A stretch of DNA of 64,000 nt from Bacillus weihaiensis (GCF_001889165.1 NZ_CP016020.1:2888501-2952500); one strand, 5' to 3'; shown: positions 46,686-55,282, counted from the first letter of the stretch. The notes: a model not told the origin generated them from the letters alone. Translations and numbers: made by a program.

Positions 46686-47708
46686 TTATTTCTTTTGCTC
46701 ACATGATTTTCGTTCGATGAACTTCGTTGGGATTGTAATCCGTTTTGGAAGTGTGTCAGGTATGCTAATTTTCTCTAACAAACATTTTGTTGCTTCAAAG
46801 CCAAGCTGATAAATACAAATATCAATTGATGTTAGCGGTGGCTTCGAGTGTTCTGATAACATTAAGTTGTTAAAGCTCACAATAGAGATATCCTGTGGTA
46901 CACGTATCCCCATATCTTCTAAGTGACTAATCATTTCATATGCTATTAAATCGTCCTGCGTGACTAACGCTGTTGGCGGATCATTTAGATTCATTAACGA
47001 TTCAATTGCTTTTCGTCCGTTTTCTTTAATAAAATCCTCGAAAACCATATATTCTTTCTTAAATGAAATGCCTGCGTCCTTTAACGCGAGCTTATAGCCA
47101 TTCAATCGATCAACCGTTACGACAAAATCGGTGCTACCTCCAACAAATGCTATATTTTGATGACCAAGGTCAATAAGATAATTTGTCACTTGCTTTGTAA
47201 TAAAAATGTTGTCGTTATCAACATAGGAAATACGTTCGTCATGTTCATCCGGTCTACCGACAACAACGAATGGAAAGTTGGATGATTGAAGAAAATTCAT
47301 CGTTTTGTCATTGATTCTAGAATATAAAAGAATAACTCCATCCACTCTTCTTCCAAGCACCATTGACGTTACTTCATTATATATTTCATCTTCTGTTGAT
47401 CCAGTTGATAAATAGATTCCATATTTATTATCATGGGCACTCGTACTTATTCCACGTAACACTTCAGGGAAGAAGGGGTTTTGAAAAGCATAGTAAGCTG
47501 AGTTTGGCATAATAACGCCAATTGCTTGTGTGCTCTTGGCTGCTAAACTTCTTGCTTGAAAGTTCGGATGATAGCCTAATTCCTCCATCACTTCTCGAAC
47601 TTTTTTTTTGGTTTTCTCACTTATGCGAGGGCTATTTGCGATGACCCTCGAAACTGTAGACGGAGCTACGTTTGCCTTTTTTGCGACATCTTTTATTGTA
47701 ACGATCAT
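46686..47708 (-). CDS. malR: LacI-family regulator of the maltodextrin locus
   Basis: A 340-residue regulator. The N-terminal HTH (TIKDVAKKANVAPSTVSRVI) and hinge (GYHPNFQARSLAAKST) are typical; the rest is a periplasmic-binding-type ligand domain with a C-terminal CIYQLGFEATKCLLE. In MalR relatives it senses maltose or maltodextrin. Position between the transporter genes and malL, plus LacI-type boxes before the binding-protein gene, supports control of this locus. The start follows AAGGAGG. The symbol rests on context. Confidence 0.8.
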   Translation of the reverse strand: MIVTIKDVAKKANVAPSTVSRVIANSPRISEKTKKKVREVMEELGYHPNFQARSLAAKSTQAIGVIMPNSAYYAFQNPFFPEVLRGISTSAHDNKYGIYLSTGSTEDEIYNEVTSMVLGRRVDGVILLYSRINDKTMNFLQSSNFPFVVVGRPDEHDERISYVDNDNIFITKQVTNYLIDLGHQNIAFVGGSTDFVVTVDRLNGYKLALKDAGISFKKEYMVFEDFIKENGRKAIESLMNLNDPPTALVTQDDLIAYEMISHLEDMGIRVPQDISIVSFNNLMLSEHSKPPLTSIDICIYQLGFEATKCLLEKISIPDTLPKRITIPTKFIERKSCEQKK

Positions 47709-47730
47709 TGCTGCCTCCTTACCAATGCAC

Positions 47731-47952
47731 CTAAGGGGTTACTTGTTTAATTAGGATAGAGTACTCATTCTCCATTTTAACACCCTTTCCTTCTTTCTCT
47801 TTTAAGAAAATACATTGGAGTAGGTCTTGAGAACGATTACTTAATTCACTATTCTTACTATCTGAGTATTTATGAATAGTAAGGTTTAGTAAAGGAAAAT
47901 CTTCAGATGTTGCTAAAAAACAGGGCAGGTTTGACCATTTGGCAATTACCAT
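47731..47952 (-). pseudogene. Remnant of a GH13 glucosidase C-terminal domain
   Basis: A 73-codon frame. Its first half, VIAKWSNLPCFLATSEDFPL then NLTIHKYSDSKNSELSNR, follows the pattern of the C-terminal beta domain of GH13 glucosidases, where 'vviaNfs...lpedfpl.....l..NY' is usual. The catalytic barrel is absent, and after ~45 residues the sequence drifts into an unrelated Lys/Glu stretch. It sits between the permease and LacI genes, where a malL-like gene would be at home. A decayed second glucosidase is the likeliest reading; a small functional protein is less likely. Confidence 0.5.
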
Positions 47953-48019
47953 AACAGCTCATTTCCTACCCTAATTAGATTTTAGAAATCTAAAGTGTAT
48001 ATAAGGCGAAATGTAATCT

Positions 48020-48835
48020 TTATTTTACAGCACCTTCAGAGATACCTTTAATAATTTCACGTTGTGCAAAGAAATACACGATAATTACTGGAATGATCGC
48101 AATCGTTAAACCTGCTAAAGCAAGATGCCATTGTTTTGTGTATTCACCGAAGAAGAAGAACATTTTTAACGGGATTGTTTGTAAGCCTTCTTGGTTAATA
48201 ACCAGCGATGGTAACAGGTAATCATTCCAAATATAGATGATGTTTAAGATTGCTACTGTTACTGTAATTGGCTTTAAGATTGGGAAGATAATGTGCCAAA
48301 ACACTTGGAATTTGTTACATCCATCAATTGTAGCTGCTTCATCTAATGATTTGGAAATACCATTTAACGTACCATGGAATAAGAAGATTGATAAGCTACT
48401 ACCAAATCCTAAATACATAAAGATTAAGCCGACACGGTTAAGCATATCTACCTGACCAAACACCGTAATAAGTGGAATCATAACAGATTGGAACGGTATG
48501 AGCATCGCTGCAACGAACACCATGAATAGCAAGGTACTTGTTTTGCTCTTATTACGTGACAATGCATATGCTGCCATTGAAGAGAAGATAATGATAATAA
48601 CCACGCTTACAACTGTAATAATTAGGGAGTTAAAGAATGTTTGTATAAAATCTAATTCCTCGAACGCTTCAATATAATTATCTAACGTAAATTCTTGTGG
48701 TAACTTTAATACATCAGTAAAAATTTCTCTTTTCGTTTTTAATGAGTTAACAATCATTAAGTAGAAAGGTGATAGCCATAGTAATCCAAGCAGGATCCCT
48801 AGAATTTCAACAGGAAAATTGTATCTGCTTCTCAT
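48020..48835 (-). CDS. Sugar ABC transporter permease (MalG type)
   Basis: A 271-residue inner-membrane permease with six helices. The EAA loop, which docks the ATPase, is visible as LDEAATIDGCNKFQVFWHIIFPILKP near residues 165-190. The C-terminal AQREIIKGISEGAVK is typical of carbohydrate permeases of the MalG family. The ATG overlaps the preceding permease's stop by 1 bp, so they are co-translated. Together they import an oligosaccharide bound by the lipoprotein at 50014. No ATPase gene follows; a shared MsmX-like ATPase probably powers the pair. Confidence 0.92.
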   Translation of the reverse strand: MRSRYNFPVEILGILLGLLWLSPFYLMIVNSLKTKREIFTDVLKLPQEFTLDNYIEAFEELDFIQTFFNSLIITVVSVVIIIIFSSMAAYALSRNKSKTSTLLFMVFVAAMLIPFQSVMIPLITVFGQVDMLNRVGLIFMYLGFGSSLSIFLFHGTLNGISKSLDEAATIDGCNKFQVFWHIIFPILKPITVTVAILNIIYIWNDYLLPSLVINQEGLQTIPLKMFFFFGEYTKQWHLALAGLTIAIIPVIIVYFFAQREIIKGISEGAVK

Positions 48836-49698
48836 TACATTTCAACCTCCCTTTTCTTGTTAATGTATACTTGAGTTAATGAGATGACTGCTACGATAAC
48901 AAAGAAAACAACCGCTTTTGCTTGTGCATAAGCCATATCTCTTTCTCCGAAAGCTGTTTTGAAAATTTCCATCGCAACCATTTGTGTTGAGTTATATGGT
49001 CCACCTGCTGTTAAAGAAAGGTTCTGATCATATAGCTTAAATGAATTTGAAAGTGTTAAGAACATACTTACTGTAAATGCAGGTGCAACTAGTGGGAAAA
49101 TAATATAGCGTAAACGTTGGAACGGTCCAGCCCCATCAATTTCAGACGCTTCTAGTAGTTCACCAGGAAGTCCTTCTAGGTAAGCGATATAGATGATCAT
49201 AATGTAACCTGACATCTGCCAGCTCATTAGAATAACAAGTCCCCAGAATCCTGTTTCCGTTGTTGAAAGCCAGCCTTTTAATGATTCGATACCGACAAGA
49301 TCACCGATACCTGCAAAAACTTTAATGAAGATAAATTGCCAGATAAAGCCAAGAATTAATCCACCGATTAAATTTGGCATAAAGAATATAGTTCTTAAGA
49401 ACTTACTAGATTTAATCTTAGTTGTAACGATTAGTGCTAAGCTTAATCCAATCACATTCGTTAAAATAACTGATACAATTGAAAATTTTGTTGTAAACCA
49501 TAGTGAATCTAAAAATTCTTTGTCCTTTAACGAATCAATGTAATTTTCAAATCCTACGAAGGAACCAACTTTAATACCGTTCCAATCCGTAAAGGAATAA
49601 TAAACACCTATAAGTAAAGGTATAATAATAACAACCGTCAATGCCAATAGGACCGGAGCTAAAAACAACCAATATGACAGATCCTTAGTACGCATCAT
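48835..49698 (-). CDS. Sugar ABC transporter permease (MalF type)
   Basis: A 287-residue permease with six helices. The EAA loop is present as LLEASEIDGAGPFQRLRYIIFPLVAP near residues 190-215. It starts with an N-terminal span YWLFLAPVLLALTVVIIIPL and lacks the large extra domain of E. coli MalF, as normal in Firmicutes. GGAGGG precedes the first of two adjacent ATGs. It heads the permease pair; hairpins in the 315-bp gap before it separate it from the binding-protein gene. Confidence 0.92.
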   Translation of the reverse strand: MMRTKDLSYWLFLAPVLLALTVVIIIPLLIGVYYSFTDWNGIKVGSFVGFENYIDSLKDKEFLDSLWFTTKFSIVSVILTNVIGLSLALIVTTKIKSSKFLRTIFFMPNLIGGLILGFIWQFIFIKVFAGIGDLVGIESLKGWLSTTETGFWGLVILMSWQMSGYIMIIYIAYLEGLPGELLEASEIDGAGPFQRLRYIIFPLVAPAFTVSMFLTLSNSFKLYDQNLSLTAGGPYNSTQMVAMEIFKTAFGERDMAYAQAKAVVFFVIVAVISLTQVYINKKREVEM

Positions 49699-49810
49699 TT
49701 GAATCCCTCCAACGTTAATAATCTAAATTTTTACATTAAATTTTATATATCACACAAGCGTCAAAGCTATCTTGTCCATAAGACGCTTCATAATAGAAGG
49801 TGGTTTTGTG

Positions 49811-49853
49811 GTGCCTGACCCTCACCGCTTTAAAGCGGTGGGGGCCAGGCACC
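49811..49853. repeat. Long GTGCCTGG hairpin between permease and binding-protein genes
   Basis: GGTGCCTG-CCC-CACCGC, TTTAAA, then GCGGTG-GG-GGCCAGGCACC: a near-perfect ~18-bp stem with the family B core at the tips. A repeat ACCCGAACCT occurs twice just after it (49852-49870). Confidence 0.75.
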
Positions 49854-49968
49854 CGAACCTACCCGAACCTATTCCCTTCGCACCTTCCATTATGGAGTGG
49901 CTTATGTTCGAGCCATAAGATCACTAAACTCATTCACTCCAAAATCAGGAAGTCCTGATTCTATGAAC

Positions 49969-50000
49969 AAAACAAAGTAGCAAAGCTGCTACTTTGTTTT
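49969..50000 (-). terminator. Attenuator/terminator after the binding-protein gene
   Basis: AAAACAAAGTAGCA/TGCTACTTTGTTTT with a 3-base loop starts ~14 bp after the binding-protein stop. A second small palindrome, AATCAGGA/TCCTGATT, follows at 49943-49960. Such hairpins usually make binding protein more abundant than permeases. Confidence 0.75.
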
Positions 50001-50013
50001 GAATTATTTTACC

Positions 50014-51327
50014 TTATTCAGCTCTTGACTCTTCCCAAGCAGCTTTAGAATCTTCCATAATTTCATCCCAAGTTGCTGCATCACTTAAATATTTTTGGAT
50101 GTTTGCGCCAAGCTTATCTTGACCCCAGTTTGATGGATAACCCATGAATACCCATCCAATTGTATTTCCTGCTTCAGCATACTCATAAATTTGTTTAGAA
50201 AGTGGATCTGTAATTAATGAAGCATCATAGCCTTCATATGCAGGAATGAATTTGAAATCTTTTACAACTGTTTCTTTACCTTCATCAGAAGTGTATAACC
50301 AATCTAAGAATTTAGTTGCTTCTTCGATTACGTTTTCATCTTTATTTTTGTTAACCGCCCAGTACATTGGAACCCCTACTGGAATTGCATCTTCTTTAAA
50401 TCCTGGTACTGGAATTGGTAAGATCCCTACTTTGTTGTTCGCTAACTCTTCATCAATACCAGCGATAGAACCATATACCCAGTTACCTTGTTGAATCATA
50501 GCAACTTTTCCAGTTGAGAATAATTCTTCTACTTGTTGAGAATAGTCAAGACTTACGACAGGTTGTACAGAGTGCTTGTTTTGAAGATCAATGAAGTTCT
50601 TCATTTCATTACCAAATTTGAATTCAACTTTATCCGCTTCGAAAGCTTTTGTTACATTACCATCGAATTCTGGAGAGATAAATGCGTTAGATAAGTGTAA
50701 ACCAGTTACCCACGTTTCTTTTGCAGGTAATGCAAATACTGCTTCTAAGCCTAAATCAGCTTTCTTTTCGTCTAACGTTTTAACAGCCGCTTCTAATGAA
50801 GCCATATCTTTAATGTCAGCTGGGTTAATTCCCGCTTTTTCAAAAATTTCAGTGTTGTAGATTAAACCATAACCTTCTTGGTTGAATGGTAACCCAAGAA
50901 CTTTTTCTTCTTTCGTTACACCATCAAGTGTACCTTCTAACGCTGCACCAGCAGCAGCAGAGTTTGTTAAATCAGCTAAGCTGTCTTCCCAGTCCACTAC
51001 GTCAGTAGGACCACCGATATTAAAAATTGCTGGCTCATCACCAGATGCGAATTTTGATCTTAATGCTGCACCGTAATCTTCTCCGCCACCAACAGTTTGA
51101 ATGTTGATTTTAACGTTTGGATTCGCTTCTTGGTATTGTTCCGCAACCGCTTCAAATTGGTCCTTGAACTCTACTTTAAATTGGAAAATATCTAATGTTA
51201 CTTCTTCTCCCTCTGTATCTGAACCAGCGCCTTCTTTTTTAGTTGAATCGTCACCAGAACAGCCAGATAATACAACGCTTACAAGTAACATAATAGAGAA
51301 AAGCCCTAAAAACCATTTTTTGTTCAT
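50014..51327 (-). CDS. Sugar-binding lipoprotein of an ABC transporter
   Basis: A 437-residue extracellular solute-binding protein of family 1. The signal peptide ends in LSGCSGDD, a clear lipobox with Cys ~23, followed by an acidic linker. Diagnostic parts are YQEANPNVKINIQTVGGGED, DEPAIFNIGGPTDVVDWED and GKVAMIQQGNWVYGSIAGID. It captures an oligosaccharide, probably a malto- or isomalto-oligomer given malL nearby, and hands it to the two permeases. First gene of the transport operon, with LacI/CcpA-type boxes upstream. The site GGGGG is moderate. Confidence 0.92.
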   Translation of the reverse strand: MNKKWFLGLFSIMLLVSVVLSGCSGDDSTKKEGAGSDTEGEEVTLDIFQFKVEFKDQFEAVAEQYQEANPNVKINIQTVGGGEDYGAALRSKFASGDEPAIFNIGGPTDVVDWEDSLADLTNSAAAGAALEGTLDGVTKEEKVLGLPFNQEGYGLIYNTEIFEKAGINPADIKDMASLEAAVKTLDEKKADLGLEAVFALPAKETWVTGLHLSNAFISPEFDGNVTKAFEADKVEFKFGNEMKNFIDLQNKHSVQPVVSLDYSQQVEELFSTGKVAMIQQGNWVYGSIAGIDEELANNKVGILPIPVPGFKEDAIPVGVPMYWAVNKNKDENVIEEATKFLDWLYTSDEGKETVVKDFKFIPAYEGYDASLITDPLSKQIYEYAEAGNTIGWVFMGYPSNWGQDKLGANIQKYLSDAATWDEIMEDSKAAWEESRAE

Positions 51328-51347
51328 ATTTATTACCCCCTATATAG

Positions 51348-51383
51348 TTAATACGCTTACAAGTATGCGCGAAAACGATTGCA
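51348..51383 (-). promoter_or_regulatory. LacI/CcpA-type boxes near the transport operon promoter
   Basis: Two overlapping-range boxes: TTAATACGCTTACA at 51348-51361 (12 of 14 to the cre consensus) and CGAAAACGATTGCA at 51370-51383 (12 of 14). The latter shares GAAAWCGWTTGCAC with the box at 51500, which suggests it binds the local LacI regulator, while the former may be a CcpA site. Confidence 0.5.
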
Positions 51384-51499
51384 CTTATGAGTTTAATTAA
51401 ACATAATTCCTAAGTAATTTGGTGGAAATATATCCAATGTATTACGGAATTAGTTAGATTTCCCTCGAATATGTCGAACTATGTCTGTGCAACAAGTAG

Positions 51500-51513
51500 T
51501 GAAATCGTTTGCA
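51500..51513 (-). promoter_or_regulatory. Upstream LacI-type box
   Basis: TGAAATCGTTTGCA matches TGWAANCGNTNWCA at 13 of 14 positions. It lies ~175 bp before the binding-protein start and 117 bp from the second box, a distance that could allow looping. Confidence 0.55.
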
Positions 51514-51675
51514 CTAACCTTGCAATAAAAATATATCATACAAACTAAATTTGCACAATGATTTTTTCACCAAAATCTTTCGTGATTTTTGAAAATTTAT
51601 AGCCTGCCACTAAATTTTTACTATAAGGCTATTTAGTATTCACTTCAACAAATATAGTCATCATTCATACGCCAT

Positions 51676-51752
51676 ACCAAGTGAGTAAGAAAGAAAAGAG
51701 CTGTTCTCCTTTTCAATGAGAACATGATCCAGGAGGAAAATACGATCCTTGA
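51676..51752 (+). repeat. Family C intergenic repeat (copy 3)
   Basis: GAGTAAGAAAGAAAAGAGCTG, TTCTCCTTTTCAATGAGAAC and CCAGGAGGAAAATACGATCC align with the copies at 35532 and 38104, in plus orientation. A family B element follows directly. Confidence 0.65.
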
Positions 51753-51770
51753 AAAATCACCTAAAAAAAA

Positions 51771-51890
51771 GAGGCTGGGACAAAACAAAGAGCCAGGCAC
51801 CCTCCGATACAAACTATTGTGTGCACTAGATAAATCAGTGCGTACATATAGTCGTTACGATAAGGTGCCAGGCACTTCTGTCCCAGCCTC
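51771..51890. repeat. 120-bp palindromic element (family B, full copy)
   Basis: Almost identical to the copy at 31649 (one A for T in the centre, ACAAACTATTG). It lies 7 bp after the GlsB stop codon on the minus strand and probably terminates that gene. Confidence 0.92.
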
Positions 51891-51897
51891 TCTACTC

Positions 51898-52149
51898 TTA
51901 TTTTTTTCTCATAGATTTTAAAATGAGGCTTACAACAAATACAACAATAATTGCACCTATTAGTGCTGGGACAATCGCAATGTCTGCAACTTGCGGTCCA
52001 AAGTCTCCTAACAATTCTCCACCAAGCCAAGCACCAATAATACCAAATATAATGTTTCCAATGATACCTCCAGGTACATCCTTACCTAAAATTAATCCTG
52101 CTAACCAACCGATTAATCCTCCAACAATTAAATACAATAGAAATCCCAT
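51898..52149 (-). CDS. GlsB/YeaQ/YmgE-family stress membrane protein
   Basis: An 83-residue protein with three membrane helices. The glycine-rich pattern LIVGGLIGWLAGLILGKDVP and GGIIGNIIFGIIGAWLGGEL is the signature of the transglycosylase-associated GlsB family; despite the name no enzyme activity is known. Family members are usually general-stress proteins. A good sigma-B-like promoter lies 44-69 bp before the start, which agrees. GGGAGATAGG is the ribosome site. Confidence 0.92.
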   Translation of the reverse strand: MGFLLYLIVGGLIGWLAGLILGKDVPGGIIGNIIFGIIGAWLGGELLGDFGPQVADIAIVPALIGAIIVVFVVSLILKSMRKK

Positions 52150-52192
52150 TTTTACCTATCTCCCTTCATATGTGTTTGTCTATGATACCTAT

Positions 52193-52218
52193 ATTCCCAC
52201 TTGTCGAAATATGAAAAC
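52193..52218 (-). promoter_or_regulatory. Sigma-B-type promoter of the GlsB gene
   Basis: On the minus strand GTTTTC, 14 bp, then GGGAAT: a close match to the B. subtilis sigma-B pattern GTTTAA-N12-15-GGGTAT. Nothing else was seen in the rest of the 454-bp gap up to 52603. Confidence 0.6.
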
Positions 52219-52603
52219 CTATCTCACTATACTTTTTTACCAAGCAACCTTCATTTTTTACGTACTCATTAAAGTTCTTAGCAGAACAATTTTGAAAACG
52301 GCGTGAAAAAGTGTCAAATAATTCCATCAAGCTGTACACAAAAAATGTTAAATAGCAGGTAAAAAAGAGTCACTCTTCTACACAAAGAGACAGTTCTTGT
52401 AACCATCTGAGAAATCATGCACTTGAACTTGTTTAGGGGCGAACATTTCATTTGAACACTGCCTCTAGAAGAGAAGATTCCTTTCAGAAATGAATTAGCA
52501 ACCTAGATATAGACTTCCTACCTCCCATTGACTATCAGTTAAAATAACCTATACTTAAAGAAGATAGAATGCGTCTTACCGTTTAACGAGAGGGGTTTTT
52601 AAT

Positions 52604-53230
52604 ATGGGAATGTCAGAAAAATTATATGCAACCGCAGAATGGATTACACGATTAGCTATTGTTAACCTTCTTTGGTTGCTATTTACAATTGTAGGATTAG
52701 GCATATTTGGTTTTTTCCCTGCTACCATAGCGATGTTTTCAGTTACTAGAAAGTGGGTTTCGGGTGACGTTGACATACCAATTTTTAAGACGTTCTGGAA
52801 CACCTATAAGCGTGAGTTTATACAAGCCAATATTCTTGCCTTAATCTTTTATCTTTTAGGTATAATTCTCTATGTTGATTTGATGTATACAAGAACATTA
52901 ACTGGATGGACCTCAATCCTATTTGTTGGTGCATTATTCTCTCTTTGCATTTTCTATGTCATCATATTGGTTTATATTTTTCCGTTGTTTGCGCACTACA
53001 AACTAACATCATTTCAATATATAAAAAGAGCCTTTTTATTTGGAATCATTAATCCTTTTAGAACATTAATGATGATTGTGGGATCCTTTGGTATTTCTTA
53101 TATGGTTTCTTCGATACCAGGACTTAGCTTCTTTTTTTTAGGAAGTATAATTAGCGTTTTCCTTACATGGATGACAATGAGCACTATTAAAAAACTAGAA
53201 AAACAAGAAGTTGAAAACCAGCAAGCATAA
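52604..53230 (+). CDS. DUF624 (YesL-type) membrane protein
   Basis: A 208-residue protein with about five membrane helices. The N-terminal AEWITRLAIVNLLWLLFTIV, FGFFPATIAMFSVTRKWV and FWNTYKREFIQANIL form the DUF624 signature. These proteins often accompany carbohydrate ABC transporters, and this one lies 1.3 kb from the sugar locus but on the other strand. Function unknown. AGAGGGG precedes the ATG. Confidence 0.88.
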   Translation: MGMSEKLYATAEWITRLAIVNLLWLLFTIVGLGIFGFFPATIAMFSVTRKWVSGDVDIPIFKTFWNTYKREFIQANILALIFYLLGIILYVDLMYTRTLTGWTSILFVGALFSLCIFYVIILVYIFPLFAHYKLTSFQYIKRAFLFGIINPFRTLMMIVGSFGISYMVSSIPGLSFFFLGSIISVFLTWMTMSTIKKLEKQEVENQQA

Positions 53231-53459
53231 TTAGATTAGCTTTTAATAGAAAGAACTTCTTAAATAGAGACTGTATCCTTCAACTTTATTGCTATATGAG
53301 ATAAGTGCTTCAGAGAATATAGTCCTCTTTCACTTGAAATACTTTAGTAAGCAAGAAAGAATATAGTGACACACTATATAGAGAGTAAACCCTTTATCTA
53401 GGTAAAAACCTAGAAATTGAGGTTCAAAGCAATAAGTTATTCGAATACACAAAAAAAGG
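53231..53459. other. Gap after DUF624 gene
   Basis: No gene seen. GTAAGCAAGAAAGAATATAG near 53350 vaguely resembles family C; CCTAGATAAAGG-like inverted bits occur near 53385-53415. Not assigned further. Confidence 0.3.
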
Positions 53460-53502
53460 GGGTGACTCAAAAGGTTGTTAAATAACGACCTTTTGAGCAC
53501 CC
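53460..53502. repeat. Palindromic hairpin beside the IS1182 remnant
   Basis: GGGTG-CTCAAAAGGT pairs with ACCTTTTGAG-CACCC; the inner TTA/TAA adds three pairs. It is ~230 bp after the DUF624 stop and ~30 bp from the transposase scar. Confidence 0.7.
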
Positions 53503-53532
53503 TTTCTTTATCTTTCGTGTAGAAACAAATAA

Positions 53533-53697
53533 TTAGGCTTTTTTAATGAAAAAAGAGGGATTCCTTCCCCTTATTGGTAAGAAGACTTGATAGATAATGT
53601 CTTTCATACGATCAGATCGAAACCGATTGATCGTTCGAAAATCAGGAGTTTGACTACCACTTAACCACATAAAGTAGATATTTTCGGTTAGTAACTT
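53533..53697 (-). pseudogene. IS1182-type transposase remnant (N-terminal part)
   Basis: On the minus strand one frame reads KLLTENIYFMWLSGSQTPDF, then RTINRFRSDRMKDIIYQVF, ending in a stop after ~55 codons. ENI-x-FMWLSG-x-Q-x-PDFRTINRFR is the hallmark of the N-terminal region of IS1182-family transposases. The start, the DDE core and both ends are missing. It is an old insertion scar, distinct from the fragment at 14688. Confidence 0.82.
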
Positions 53698-53821
53698 TTT
53701 TTATCTGTAAAGACTGTTTTCATAAGGGTTTTGCTTCTATGAATACAATTTTAGATCGATAGTGGAATGGAACGTCCCGGTTTTTACGTTAACTGAATTA
53801 AAAAGATAAAAGTATGAAAAG

Positions 53822-53866
53822 AGGCTAACCCAAGGTCTAAAATCTAGACTTTTGGGTCAGCCTCTT
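53822..53866. terminator. Long hairpin terminator after the ROK gene
   Basis: GAGGCT-ACCCAA-GTCTA pairs with TAGAC-TTGGGT-AGCCTC with a few mismatches, followed by TTTTTT. It lies ~25 bp after the ROK stop codon. Its ends resemble the family B arms (GAGGCT/AGCCTC) but the rest is different. Confidence 0.75.
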
Positions 53867-53891
53867 TTTTCTGATTTTGTGTCAGGCTCTT

Positions 53892-55067
53892 TTAGAAATA
53901 GTCATAGAAAAGTTGGATTGCAGCACCTATTGGAGCAGCATCTTCTCCAAATGTACCTTTTCTGATTTTCATTTCTTGGTTTGAATAAATATGATTCTTA
54001 GCCACATTGATTACTTCCTGAAAATAGTCTTCTACTTGATAGATTAGCTTTCCGTGTAATATCACTTCATTAGGATTAAGAATATTAATCATTGTTGATA
54101 AACCTAGTCCATAATAGTAGGCTGCTTCCATAACGGCTTCGCGGACAAACTGTTTGTCAACTTGATAATCATATATCAGCTGGTCAAAAGAAAGATCGGT
54201 TGTCTTTATAACTTGTTGTTCTTGCTCCTTCATCGCAATTGTTTGAGAGATTGCACGAAGTGAGGTATAGGCTGTTAAGCATCCCCTTCTCCCACAAGTA
54301 CATAAACGTCCATTCGGTTCAATAACAATATGGCCAAATGAGCTTGCATCTCCTGCATCATTGTGCAGTAAAGCTCCCCCATGAATATAGCCACACCGTA
54401 CACCATATCCATTGATACAGTAGAGGATCTGGCGATTTATTTGTGGTTGGAAGTGGTATTCTGCAAGTGCCGCGGTGTTTGCTCCATTATTTAATGTCAT
54501 TTTACAAGAAAAGAAGGTTTGTAGCTCCTTAAATAAAGAGACATTTTCCCAACCCTCTGCCGGAAAATCTTCTGGATTTAAAATGATTCCACGTTTTCGG
54601 TCTAGAGGTCCTACAGCACCAATTCCAATCCCTAATAACAACTCGTCTGAAATTTCATAAACCTGCTGAAACGTTTGAATCGTTTCTACTAAAAGTTTTA
54701 GTGTCCGTTTTGGGTCATGTATGTTCGTTAAAGAAAAGCTTTTCGTTTCTACTAATTCAAATCCAATATTGACTAACATCACTTTCACATGAGTTCTTGC
54801 GATTTCGACACCGACTAAATAACCTGTGTTCGTAGCCGCTTTGTATAAAATGGGTGGCCTACCACCCTTTGCCTCTCCAAAACCAGCCGATTCAATATAC
54901 CCCCGCTCTTCAAGCTCATAAATCATTCTCGCCATTGTCGTTGGAGGAACATCAAAATGAGGCTGCAAATCCACTTTGGAGATAGGTCCATTTTTATGTA
55001 TAAGCTGATAAAGAGTCTTTTTTAATGACGTCTTTTTCGAATAATCTTGTAAAAATTCCTTTATCAC
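53892..55067 (-). CDS. ROK-family transcriptional regulator
   Basis: A 391-residue regulator of the XylR/NagC type. The N-terminal winged helix (~15-75) includes NGPISKVDLQPHFDVPPTTM; the ROK domain (~80-390) has GVEIARTHVKVMLVN, GIGIGAVGPLDRKRG, the zinc cluster CTCGRRGCL and the associated His in FGHIVIEPNG. It probably represses a sugar pathway, but no matching operon is adjacent; the nearest is the maltodextrin-type locus 3-9 kb away. The 303-bp gap upstream holds only the next gene's terminator. Confidence 0.9.
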   Translation of the reverse strand: MIKEFLQDYSKKTSLKKTLYQLIHKNGPISKVDLQPHFDVPPTTMARMIYELEERGYIESAGFGEAKGGRPPILYKAATNTGYLVGVEIARTHVKVMLVNIGFELVETKSFSLTNIHDPKRTLKLLVETIQTFQQVYEISDELLLGIGIGAVGPLDRKRGIILNPEDFPAEGWENVSLFKELQTFFSCKMTLNNGANTAALAEYHFQPQINRQILYCINGYGVRCGYIHGGALLHNDAGDASSFGHIVIEPNGRLCTCGRRGCLTAYTSLRAISQTIAMKEQEQQVIKTTDLSFDQLIYDYQVDKQFVREAVMEAAYYYGLGLSTMINILNPNEVILHGKLIYQVEDYFQEVINVAKNHIYSNQEMKIRKGTFGEDAAPIGAAIQLFYDYF

Positions 55068-55245
55068 CTTTTATCACTTCTTCCCTTAAACAACTTTTTC
55101 TTAATAGTAATAGAAGAAATAAAGAAAAACAATAGTAAAACCCTTGTAAACTACTAGGAATAATCAATATTAATAAGAATTTTAATCTGAACAAGAGGTA
55201 CTGCTACAGGATAGAGATTGCTAGAAGTCTTCGCAAATTCAATTA

Positions 55246-55282
55246 AAAAGACGTAAAGCAATTCACTTTACGTCTCTTTTTC
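55246..55282 (-). terminator. Terminator of the diguanylate cyclase gene
   Basis: AAAAGACGTAAAG/CTTTACGTCTCTTTT (7-base loop, one bulge) about 90 bp after the stop codon. Confidence 0.75.
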
